A DNA stretch of 12,581 nt from JAUYQE01 sp035289745 (GTDB lineage: Archaea; Nanobdellota; Nanobdellia; Woesearchaeales; GW2011-AR9). The stretch covers positions 1 to 12,581 of the forward strand of contig DATDWF010000042.1 of assembly GCA_035289745.1 (NCBI GenBank), read 5' to 3'. Positions within the stretch are counted from its first letter, which is position 1, and each line of letters starts with the position of its first letter. This document shows positions 6,647 to 12,508 of this stretch, piece by piece. The translations under genes and the position numbers were made by a program. The notes under the pieces are model-generated. The model saw nothing but the letters and a program-made list of their open reading frames with translations, did no database searches and was not told the DNA's origin.

Positions 6647-6907
6647 GTATGGGAGAAATAGACAATCCTAGCGTCTTTCGGATTGTCGAAGAAGATGGTT
6701 CCGGTCATTTTGGTAGCGTTGGTTGAGCAAGCCGACGACACTCTCTTTTGCTGTTCCGTACTGAGTGATGAATGTTTCGGAGTGCTCTGCTTCGTGGATG
6801 GGGAAAGAGTGATAATGGAAAATTCCAATAGTCGGTAAGACCTTCGAGAGCGTGTCATTAAATGCCAAAACCATTGCCGTATTTTTCAAGCGTTCATTGT
6901 CGATGGA
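6637..6907 (-). pseudogene. Frameshifted, 5'-truncated gene fragment between the methyltransferase and truD
   Basis: The frame directly after the methyltransferase stop stays open for about 79 codons (to the TAG at 6668-6670) and reads like real protein: VLAFNDTLSKVLP, IGIFHYHSFPIHEAEH, ITQYGTAKESVVGLLNQRYQ. At the A4 run (6708-6711) a second frame continues with MTGTIFFDNPKDARIVYFSH and ends at 6637. Removing one A joins them into a single sequence of about 83-89 residues. There is no TATA box, ribosome-binding site or good start codon (only a TTG at 6889), so the 5' end appears lost. I infer a decayed gene remnant whose family I do not recognise. Alternatives are two short unrelated ORFs or a single-base sequencing error in a real small gene. 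Confidence 0.4.
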
Positions 6908-7708
6908 TTATGCATGATATACACTTCGGTAACCCAAAAAAATAGACCAGTTGTCTTTCTCTTCGTTCAGGATATTCAGGTTAAAAGAGGAAATCTCGTC
7001 GAATTGTAACTGCAGTTTCAGCGGTTTTGCAGTGTTTTTAGTCATAATCACACTAACTCTCTTTTTCTTCTTATTATCCTCAATCTCTATGGAGCTTGTG
7101 TATCTGATGTCGTAGCCTTTTTTCTGCAAGCTTCTGATCAAGCTCTTTACAGAATATATTCGCCTCTTTTTGTACATGATAAAGCGCGGCGTTTCAAAGT
7201 CCAGAAAATCCGGAATCTTACCAACTCTTCCATCAATATTCAGGAGCGCTTTTCCCCCTAGTTTCAACGTGCGCCATGCTTCTTCCAACAGCAAATCTTT
7301 TCTTGCCACATATTGAATGGCAACTTGGCTGATAATCAGATCAAAAGAGTTGCTCGGGAACTGCAACTTTTTGGCGTCGTAAAAATGTATTTTTGGCAAA
7401 GAAACTTTCTTGAGCTCAGCGTTCGTTAAAATCTGGTAATACGTCGCCGTCCTTTTGAGACTGACTGTTCCTCTCATTGCGGCCCAGGGCTTTCGGTTGA
7501 TGCCATGCAGTTCAATAGTGGGGAATGATTTTTGCAGTTCCATTAATACTCGCCCTTCCCCGCAGCCAATCTCGAGCACCCGCACATTTTTATGCTTCGA
7601 AAGCGCTTTCCGAATGAGTTTCTGGACAATATCTTTTTTGAACTTTTGGTTAAAATCAGCCAAGCTCCGGCTTCTGGAGAAATATCCTCTTTTTGGCCCT
7701 TTTTTCAT
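6908..7708 (-). CDS. Class I SAM-dependent methyltransferase
   Basis: This 266-residue protein has the class I Rossmann methyltransferase fold. Motif I is VLEIGCGEGRV (residues 44-54), binding S-adenosylmethionine. YDAKKLQFPSNSFDLIISQV (about 110-129) holds the acidic residue after strand 3 and motif IV, and LKLGGKALLNIDG (148-160) is the post-motif strand. The N-terminal 40 residues are basic, and the C-terminal third carries KKRRIYSVKSLIRSLQKKGY, so a nucleic acid or small-molecule substrate is possible; the substrate cannot be told from sequence. The ATG at 7708 is 27 bases after a TATA-like box. The gene is flanked by the PD-(D/E)XK-fold gene upstream and the decayed fragment downstream, each apparently a separate unit. 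Confidence 0.85.
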   Translation of the reverse strand: MKKGPKRGYFSRSRSLADFNQKFKKDIVQKLIRKALSKHKNVRVLEIGCGEGRVLMELQKSFPTIELHGINRKPWAAMRGTVSLKRTATYYQILTNAELKKVSLPKIHFYDAKKLQFPSNSFDLIISQVAIQYVARKDLLLEEAWRTLKLGGKALLNIDGRVGKIPDFLDFETPRFIMYKKRRIYSVKSLIRSLQKKGYDIRYTSSIEIEDNKKKKRVSVIMTKNTAKPLKLQLQFDEISSFNLNILNEEKDNWSIFLGYRSVYHA

Positions 7709-7730
7709 ATCTGTTAAAGAGAACTCTTCA

Positions 7731-7740
7731 GTTTAAATAT
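7731..7740 (-). promoter_or_regulatory. TATA-like box for the methyltransferase
   Basis: ATATTTAAAC on the minus strand, centred about 27 bases before the ATG at 7708. Confidence 0.55.
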
Positions 7741-7773
7741 TTTCTCACAACAATAAACTCATCAAGCAAGTGT

Positions 7774-8409
7774 TTATCTCTTTTCGCAGAACGCACAGCT
7801 ATTCTTTGGGCATTCTTTCTGCAGCGTTTCGAGCGCTTTCTCAAACAGCTTTTCAGCATCTTTCAGAGAAACCGCCATTTTCTGCAGATCTTTCTCAAAC
7901 CACACATCGCCCCGCCAGTTCATGCCTTTGGGATAATAGAAAAGGATATGCGCGTGTTTTTCTGTCGGAAAGCCGTTCTTTTCGATCAGCAGCGTGTAGA
8001 GGTTGAGCTGGTCCTGATAGTACGACGCCGTGACTTTCTTCGCCGGAAAGCCGCGGGTGACATACTTGAGCACCGCTACTTTTCCGTTTCGTTCCAGCAC
8101 ATCGTCAAGCGCCCCGTACAGCATATTCCCGGCCGGGCTTTTCCAGCGGATGCCTTTCTTGCCGTTGCGCCATAAAGCCAGCAGCGGATGGTCAAAAAGC
8201 TTGACCTCGGAAAGTTTTCGGAGCTCTGGCGGCAAATCGCCGCGTTCCCGGTAATAATCCGCGCGCTCTTTCAGGAACTTGTCGATGCCGTACGGTAACG
8301 ACGGATAGAGGCCTTCCGGCCGTTTCCAGCCTTGCCGGTAATGCAGCCAGAAGCAGCGCGGGCAGTTTTTGAACAAAGAGATGGTCGAAGGTGTGAGCGT
8401 GTAGGGCAT
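7774..8409 (-). CDS. PD-(D/E)XK superfamily (Cas4/RecB-like) protein, probably catalytically impaired
   Basis: This 211-residue protein resembles the Cas4/RecB-type PD-(D/E)XK nuclease family. The N-terminal SLFKNCPRCFWLHY gives Cys16 and Cys19; the C-terminus gives Cys200, Cys205 and Cys208 (CPKNSCAFCEKR), the layout used by family members to hold a 4Fe-4S cluster. GALDDVLE (residues 99-106) matches the GxxD strand, and YYQDQLNLY (130-138) the QxxxY helix. However, where relatives have a (D/E)xK pair in a VDYKTRG-like strand, this protein has VLKYVTRG (113-120): Lys115 and Val117 replace the acidic residue and the lysine. Single-strand nuclease activity is therefore doubtful; a DNA- or RNA-binding or structural role is possible. 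There is no cas gene or CRISPR nearby. The ATG at 8409 follows a TATA-like box by about 25 bases. Confidence 0.8.
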   Translation of the reverse strand: MPYTLTPSTISLFKNCPRCFWLHYRQGWKRPEGLYPSLPYGIDKFLKERADYYRERGDLPPELRKLSEVKLFDHPLLALWRNGKKGIRWKSPAGNMLYGALDDVLERNGKVAVLKYVTRGFPAKKVTASYYQDQLNLYTLLIEKNGFPTEKHAHILFYYPKGMNWRGDVWFEKDLQKMAVSLKDAEKLFEKALETLQKECPKNSCAFCEKR

Positions 8410-8430
8410 GGAAGCGCCTGTTGTGCAGCA

Positions 8431-8440
8431 GTTTAAAAGT
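8431..8440 (-). promoter_or_regulatory. TATA-like box for the PD-(D/E)XK-fold gene
   Basis: ACTTTTAAAC on the minus strand, about 25 bases before the ATG at 8409. Confidence 0.5.
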
Positions 8441-8459
8441 ATTCTGGGTCAGAATTCTA

Positions 8460-9761
8460 TTACGGCTTATATCGCTCCATCGTCCTCGGAAATGGAATGG
8501 CATCTTTGATGTTATCCAAGCCGCAGATCCATTTGATGATTCTCTCTACGCCTAATCCAAAGCCGCCGTGCGGCACGCTGCCATAGCGCCGCGTGTCCAG
8601 ATAGAATTCGTAATTCTTCGGATCTTCGCCCTGCTCGATTAATCGTGCTTTCAGCTTTTCTAAATCGTGCTCCCGCTGGCTGCCGCCAACGATTTCGCCA
8701 TGGCCTTCCGGTGCCAAAAAGTCACAGCCTTCTACGACATCAGGATTTTTCGGATCCTCCACCATATAGAACGCTTTTACTTTTTTTGGATAGTGCGTAA
8801 CAATTACAGGAACGTCGTAGAGTTTAGTAAGCTCCTCTTCTTCGATGGTGCGCAAGTCTTTTCCCCACTGCACGCGCATCTTACATTTGTCTTTCAGCAC
8901 TTTCAGCGCATCCGTGTATGTCATGCGGACAAAAGGCTTTTTTACCGTCGGCAGGAGCTTGGCGGGATCGCGCTCCAGCGCTTGGAGGTCTTTCTCATGA
9001 TTGTCGAGCACTTTTTTCATCACGTGCTTGATGAGCGCTTCCCCCTGATCCTGAATATCTTTAAAAGCGCTCCAGGCCATTTCCATCTCACACATCCAAA
9101 ACTCGGTGAGATGTCTCGAAGTCTTACTTTTCTCCGCTCTAAACGCCGGCTCAATGGTATATACTTTCTCCAGCGAGAAAATTGCCGGCTCGGCATAGAG
9201 CTGCCAGGTCTGGGCCAGGAAGACGTCTTTTTTTCCAAAGTAATCAACATGAAAGAGCGTGCTGCCGCCTTCTGCCTGCACGGCCTGGAAAATAGGTGAG
9301 TGATACTCGTAAAAGCCGACACTCCGAAAGTACTCATGAATTGCGGCAAAAACCGTACTGCGGATTTTGAGGATAGCCTGCATTCTGGTGCTTCTGAGCC
9401 AGAGATGGCGATTGTCGAGCAGGAACTCTGGGGAAAGATCTTTGCTGATCGGATAGTTTTCGCTCTTGCCGATGATGTCGAACTTTTTTGCCTGAATCTC
9501 ATAGCCGCTCGGCGCTCGTACATCTTTCTTGATGTCGCCGGTAATCGTGAGAGAGGTCTCTACCTGCAGATGATCGATAGAGTCCCACTCTTTCTCAAAA
9601 TTGCTGCGCTCGAAAACACACTGAATAGTATTTGAGGAATCGCGGAGAACGATGAACTTCAGCTTATTGCTGCCTCTTTCCCGGTGCACCCAGCCTCTTA
9701 TAGAAACGGTGCCGGAGCCTTGCTGCATGGCATCCTGGATGGAAAGGTGTTTTTGGGGCAT
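8460..9761 (-). CDS. asnS: Asparaginyl-tRNA synthetase
   Basis: This 433-residue class IIb synthetase charges tRNA-Asn with asparagine. An N-terminal OB-fold anticodon-binding domain (about 18-100, VSIRGWVHRERGSNKLKFIV) precedes the catalytic core. Motif 2 is FRAEKSKTSRHLTEFWMCE (207-225), and motif 3 is GFGLGVERIIKW (400-411) followed by a conserved IPFPRT tail. HLTEFWMCEMEMAW and the GLDNIKDAIPFPRT ending are of the AsnRS type rather than AspRS, whose motif 2 normally reads closer to NTSRHxxEY. Its presence implies direct Asn-tRNA charging, at least as one route. The ATG at 9761 is about 25 bases after a TATA-like box. It lies 47 bp downstream of the CheD-like gene but has its own promoter. 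Confidence 0.93.
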   Translation of the reverse strand: MPQKHLSIQDAMQQGSGTVSIRGWVHRERGSNKLKFIVLRDSSNTIQCVFERSNFEKEWDSIDHLQVETSLTITGDIKKDVRAPSGYEIQAKKFDIIGKSENYPISKDLSPEFLLDNRHLWLRSTRMQAILKIRSTVFAAIHEYFRSVGFYEYHSPIFQAVQAEGGSTLFHVDYFGKKDVFLAQTWQLYAEPAIFSLEKVYTIEPAFRAEKSKTSRHLTEFWMCEMEMAWSAFKDIQDQGEALIKHVMKKVLDNHEKDLQALERDPAKLLPTVKKPFVRMTYTDALKVLKDKCKMRVQWGKDLRTIEEEELTKLYDVPVIVTHYPKKVKAFYMVEDPKNPDVVEGCDFLAPEGHGEIVGGSQREHDLEKLKARLIEQGEDPKNYEFYLDTRRYGSVPHGGFGLGVERIIKWICGLDNIKDAIPFPRTMERYKP

Positions 9762-9780
9762 GGCTGGTTGTAAAAGACGG

Positions 9781-9790
9781 TATTATTAAA
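9781..9790 (-). promoter_or_regulatory. TATA-like box for asnS
   Basis: TTTAATAATA on the minus strand, about 25 bases before the asnS ATG, just downstream of the CheD-like gene. Confidence 0.5.
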
Positions 9791-9808
9791 AGGTTTCTTG
9801 TGCTGGTT

Positions 9809-10237
9809 TCATCTTGGATTGTACATTGATTCTTCAATGAGTATTCTTGCTGGCACATCGTAAGTGAGTCTAGAAATATGGTTGTCAGCTCCCCATTTCA
9901 CGTCTAGATAATTTAATCCCATAATTCTTAGTGCAGATATGACATGCTCCCTTTCCTTTCTCAAATGTTCTTTTTGTTCTAGGTTATCACTGCTCCAAGA
10001 GTGGCTCCCACGAATCACAGCTCTTAATCTAGAAAGATCTGCAAATTCATCTCTCATTGCGTCAACAAAATCTGCCAGAGTTTGCATGTTGGGTGAGAAA
10101 ACTCCTTGCAGATGAGCCATGTGAGCAATGTTGTGTTGGGGATCGTATACTACTACACCAATACAAGGGTCTAACCACCCGGTGGAGAGACAGCCTTCAT
10201 CGTCAATTCTTCCAAAAGTGTTTGGTGCAAGTTCCAT
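9809..10237 (-). CDS. Stand-alone CheD-like protein (putative protein glutamine deamidase)
   Basis: This 142-residue protein has a CheD-like core: GCLSTGWLDPCIGVVVYDP (residues 15-33) followed by NIAHMAHLQGVFSP (36-49). Thr19, Cys25 and His42 have the same spacing (6 and 17) as the Thr/Cys/His triad of the Thermotoga CheD deamidase as I recall it (Thr21, Cys27, His44). CheD hydrolyses glutamine side-chain amides on chemoreceptors, but no chemotaxis gene is present here, so the substrate is unknown. The middle (about 50-110) is charged and helical; the C-terminal DVKWGADNHISRLTYDVPAR may supply another strand. The ATG at 10237 follows GGGGGT by five bases and lies 12 bp after the stop of the upstream gene, so it is the last gene of a three-gene operon. 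Family confidence is good; activity is inference. Confidence 0.72.
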   Translation of the reverse strand: MELAPNTFGRIDDEGCLSTGWLDPCIGVVVYDPQHNIAHMAHLQGVFSPNMQTLADFVDAMRDEFADLSRLRAVIRGSHSWSSDNLEQKEHLRKEREHVISALRIMGLNYLDVKWGADNHISRLTYDVPARILIEESMYNPR

Positions 10238-10249
10238 TTTTTACCCCCA

Positions 10250-10585
10250 TTAGTCAAATTCCAGCATGGCAAACCGTTCATTAGTCTCTAAGTCTTTTTT
10301 CTCTAACGGCGTACCTGCATCGTATTCGAGCATAGCGAACCGTTCGTTCTGTTCTTCAGCTTGGTTGCTGGTTCTTTCACAGGTTCCTCGTTTAAGATTA
10401 GAGGGCAGAGATCCAGCAGCGCTGCCTTGTTCAAAAGCTCTTCTGATACGCGTTGCCATAAGCCTAAGCTCAAGTTCATCCCTGGCTCTTATGCACTCTT
10501 TTCTGCCTCCTCTACGCTCTTCTTCTTTTTCAGCCAATCTTCTGCTGTAATCGACCATACCCATGCTACCGTACAATAAAATCAT
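10250..10585 (-). CDS. Small protein with a duplicated C-terminal NERFAMLE peptide
   Basis: This 111-residue protein starts at the ATG at 10585, with GGAGGAG (10594-10600) about eight bases upstream; its ATG overlaps the TGA of the preceding short gene (ATGA), so translation is probably coupled. Residues 12-52 form a basic, charged helix (DYSRRLAEKEEERRGGRKEC and following). The middle (53-78) looks disordered. The C-terminus contains NERFAMLEYD (80-89) and NERFAMLEFD (102-111), the second ending exactly at the last residue. Such a repeat suggests a linear peptide that is bound or modified, possibly by the CheD-like protein encoded 12 bp downstream; that link is inference. No family recognised. 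Confidence 0.68.
   Translation of the reverse strand: MILLYGSMGMVDYSRRLAEKEEERRGGRKECIRARDELELRLMATRIRRAFEQGSAAGSLPSNLKRGTCERTSNQAEEQNERFAMLEYDAGTPLEKKDLETNERFAMLEFD
10259..10351 (-). repeat. Two diverged DNA copies encoding the NERFAMLE peptide
   Basis: The copies lie at 10253-10282 and 10319-10348. They encode peptides identical at nine of ten positions, but the bases differ at several codon third positions, so the protein sequence rather than the DNA appears to be kept. Confidence 0.7.
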
Positions 10586-10689
10586 TTTAGCTCTCCTCCA
10601 ACAAACTCTGTACCTGCCGTATTCAGGCAGTGCACTGGCTCTACCAACAAATCCAGATGTTCTTGAGCCTCGGTTAAGTTCGTTTCCAT
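10582..10689 (-). CDS. Short ORF (35 residues), first gene of the CheD-like operon
   Basis: The ATG at 10689 opens a 35-residue frame (METNLTEAQEHLDLLVEPVH, then a Cys and VGGELK at the end) whose TGA overlaps the start of the next gene (ATGA). The downstream ribosome-binding site lies inside its last codons, the usual arrangement for translational coupling. A TATA-like box at 10721-10730 would start transcription near 10700, giving a leader of about ten bases before this ATG. An in-frame ATG at 10719 would add ten residues (MLLPRDHRYK) but lies only about seven bases from the box. The peptide is acidic with an amphipathic N-terminal helix, and has no known family. It may be a real small protein or a leader peptide. 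Confidence 0.5.
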   Translation of the reverse strand: METNLTEAQEHLDLLVEPVHCLNTAGTEFVGGELK

Positions 10690-10720
10690 TTTATATCTAT
10701 GATCTCTAGGCAGCAACATC

Positions 10721-10730
10721 TTAATATATA
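10721..10730 (-). promoter_or_regulatory. TATA-like box for the CheD-like operon
   Basis: TATATATTAA on the minus strand, preceded by purine-rich CAGAAA that could act as a BRE. The predicted transcript start is near 10700, just before the ATG at 10689. Confidence 0.5.
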
Positions 10731-10763
10731 TTTCTGAATAAAATACAAATATTAACCAAAAAA

Positions 10764-10772
10764 TTTATAAAT
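10764..10772 (+). promoter_or_regulatory. TATA-like box for the Lrp/AsnC regulator
   Basis: TTTATAAAT centred 26 bases before the ATG at 10794, the leaderless spacing. Confidence 0.6.
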
Positions 10773-10786
10773 AATCGTATATTATT
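10770..10786 (+). promoter_or_regulatory. Palindrome over the regulator promoter, candidate autoregulatory operator
   Basis: AATAAT (10770-10775), five bases, ATTATT (10781-10786): a perfect 6-bp dyad overlapping the end of the TATA box and lying just before the start codon. Lrp/AsnC proteins often repress their own genes from such A/T-rich dyads. Binding by this protein is inference, and A/T-rich DNA gives dyads by chance. Confidence 0.4.
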
Positions 10787-10793
10787 CAATAAA

Positions 10794-11243
10794 ATGAAAA
10801 ACATTGCCCCAAAACTCATCTCTTTATTCAAAGAAGGCTACTGTACCCCGCAAATAGCTAGAATTGCCCGAAAGCTGAAAGAGCCTTCCACGACGATTCA
10901 TTATAACATAAAAAAGCTTGAAAAAGAGAAAGCCATTAAGACGTACAAAGCAGTTTTTGATCACAGCAAAATTGCTGAGGGATTTTGCACCTTTGTTCTG
11001 GTGAGCTTATCGCCCGACGAATACGGCGATCCGGAGCGCATTGGCAAGGATTTAGCCAAGCATGCTGAGATAGAAAGCGTGGACATCATAACGGGCGATT
11101 GGGAATTGCTGCTGAAAGTGCGCGTAGCAAATCAGGATGACTATTATCACTTTGTGAAAACAGTCCTTTCCAGAAAAGGAATTGTGAAAATAAACTCTTT
11201 AGTCTCTTTCAAGCAGCTGAAGACGGAGTTTGTTGCGCTGTAA
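10794..11243 (+). CDS. Lrp/AsnC-family transcriptional regulator
   Basis: This 149-residue protein has the two-domain Lrp/AsnC layout. An N-terminal winged helix-turn-helix (about residues 5-55; STTIHYNIKKLEKEKAIKTY includes the recognition helix and wing) precedes a ligand-binding RAM domain (about 62-145) with IITGDWELLLKVRV at 98-111, the conserved effector and oligomer segment. Such proteins form dimers and octamers and sense amino acids or other small molecules. The ATG at 10794 is 26 bases after a TATA-like box. The gene is divergent from the CheD-like operon with about 100 bp of A/T-rich DNA between, so it may regulate itself and that operon. Ligand and targets are not known. Confidence 0.88.
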   Translation: MKNIAPKLISLFKEGYCTPQIARIARKLKEPSTTIHYNIKKLEKEKAIKTYKAVFDHSKIAEGFCTFVLVSLSPDEYGDPERIGKDLAKHAEIESVDIITGDWELLLKVRVANQDDYYHFVKTVLSRKGIVKINSLVSFKQLKTEFVAL

Positions 11244-11259
11244 GAAGATTGTAAGAAGA
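11239..11259 (+). repeat. Tandem repeat at the regulator stop codon
   Basis: TGTAAGAAGA occurs at 11239-11248 and again at 11250-11259. Each copy holds a TAA, and the first is the regulator's stop. It may be a small slippage duplication. Confidence 0.6.
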
Positions 11260-11280
11260 GACCCTGTTTTCTCCAACGAA

Positions 11281-11291
11281 CTTTTTTAAAC
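11281..11291 (+). promoter_or_regulatory. TATA-like box for tgt
   Basis: CTTTTTTAAAC, about 26 bases before the ATG at 11313; supports that start and a leaderless transcript. Confidence 0.55.
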
Positions 11292-11312
11292 TGCCCCCTT
11301 CTCGAGCGATAC

Positions 11313-12440
11313 ATGTTCTCTTTCACCATCACCCACCGCGACGGCTCAGCCCGGACCGGTATTATCAGCACTCCCCATGGCGACATTAAAACGCCCGCTT
11401 TCATTCCGGTTGCGACCAAAGGCACCGTAAAGTCGCTGCTGCCAGAACAGGTGCTCTCATTAGGCTTCGATGCCATTTTGGCAAATACCCTGCATCTGCA
11501 CTTGCAGCCCGGCGAAGCTATTGTTGAAAAGATGGGTGGATTGCATTCTTTTTCCGGCTGGAAGAAGCCGCTGTTTACAGATTCCGGCGGCTTTCAGGTC
11601 TTTAGCTTAGGTGAAAAGCGGCTGGTGGACGATGATGGAGTGACGTTCACGGTGAATGGCTCTCCGCAGAGGCTAACTCCGGAATCCTCGATACAGATTC
11701 AGAAGAGATTGGGCGCTGACTTGATTTTTGCCTTTGACGAATGCTTGGAGAAGAATGCTGATGAAGCCACGACTAAAGTATCTTTAGCACGGTCCCATGC
11801 CTGGGCCGTCCGCAGCCTGGCAGAGTTCAAGAAACTCAACACCGACGGAACTCAAGCGTTGTATGGCATCGTCCAAGGCGGCAGGTTTCCAGAACTGCGG
11901 GAAGAAAGTGCCCGCTTTATCTCTGCGCTGGATTTTGATGCGTTGGCCATCGGCAGCATTTTCGGCAACCCCAAGACAGAAAGCTTGGCTCTCGTGCAGC
12001 CCGTCATGAAGATTCTTCCGGAAGAAAAAGCCAAGCATCTGCTGGGCATTGGTGCGGTGGACGATATTTTTACGTACGTGGAACTCGGCCTGGATACCTT
12101 TGACTGCGTGCTGCCGACAAGATTAGCACGGATGGGCTACGCGTTCATCCGTTCGGAAAGCGGTGGCACTTCCGAAAACAAATTCAGGCTGAAAATGACT
12201 GCAGGATTCCGTGACGATGGCGCGCCTTTGGATATGCATTGTGCCTGTTCCGTTTGCCGGAACTTTTCCCGCAGCTACCTCTGGCACCTGCATAAAGCCC
12301 AAGAGCTTTCTTTCTACACGCTTATGACGCTGCATAACCTATTTTTCTTCAGCACCTTGCTGCGGGAGATACGGGAGGCGATTGAACGAAGGGAGTTTGC
12401 CGAGTTGAAAGAGGTATGGGTGGGGAGAACTAAATTTTAA
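11313..12440 (+). CDS. tgt: tRNA-guanine transglycosylase of bacterial type
   Basis: This 375-residue protein is a TGT, which swaps a guanine in tRNA for a 7-deazaguanine base. LFTDSGGFQVFSLG (residues 87-100) carries the general acid/base Asp90. FDEC (141-144), YGIVQGG (184-190) and ALAIG (210-214) line the base pocket. TFDCVLPTRLARMGYAF (262-278) carries the nucleophile Asp264. Cys310, Cys312, Cys315 and His341 match the structural zinc site. Length and motifs fit bacterial TGT (queuosine, position 34), and the C-terminal domains of archaeal ArcTGT (archaeosine, position 15) are absent. The usual GG of the pocket loop is GS here (Gly214-Ser215), which might alter base choice. Its promoter is its own, placed 69 bp after the regulator gene. 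Acquisition from bacteria is the likely origin, by inference. Confidence 0.9.
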   Translation: MFSFTITHRDGSARTGIISTPHGDIKTPAFIPVATKGTVKSLLPEQVLSLGFDAILANTLHLHLQPGEAIVEKMGGLHSFSGWKKPLFTDSGGFQVFSLGEKRLVDDDGVTFTVNGSPQRLTPESSIQIQKRLGADLIFAFDECLEKNADEATTKVSLARSHAWAVRSLAEFKKLNTDGTQALYGIVQGGRFPELREESARFISALDFDALAIGSIFGNPKTESLALVQPVMKILPEEKAKHLLGIGAVDDIFTYVELGLDTFDCVLPTRLARMGYAFIRSESGGTSENKFRLKMTAGFRDDGAPLDMHCACSVCRNFSRSYLWHLHKAQELSFYTLMTLHNLFFFSTLLREIREAIERREFAELKEVWVGRTKF

Positions 12441-12477
12441 CCACTTCTTCTTTCCCCAGGACTTAGCGCGAGCAAAG

Positions 12478-12485
12478 TTTTAAAT
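12478..12485 (+). promoter_or_regulatory. TATA-like box for the NFACT-like gene
   Basis: TTTTAAAT about 27 bases before the ATG at 12509, again the leaderless spacing. Confidence 0.5.
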
Positions 12486-12508
12486 CACCAACTTTCTTTT
12501 AAGACTCC

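Noticed and set aside
7774..8409. Cas4 of a CRISPR system
   Set aside because: No repeats, other cas genes or spacers are visible, and the catalytic (D/E)xK pair is absent; it is better described only as a PD-(D/E)XK-fold protein.
8667..9299. Plus-strand ORF of 210 codons antisense to asnS
   Set aside because: It lies entirely within the AsnRS catalytic core and has no supporting signals.
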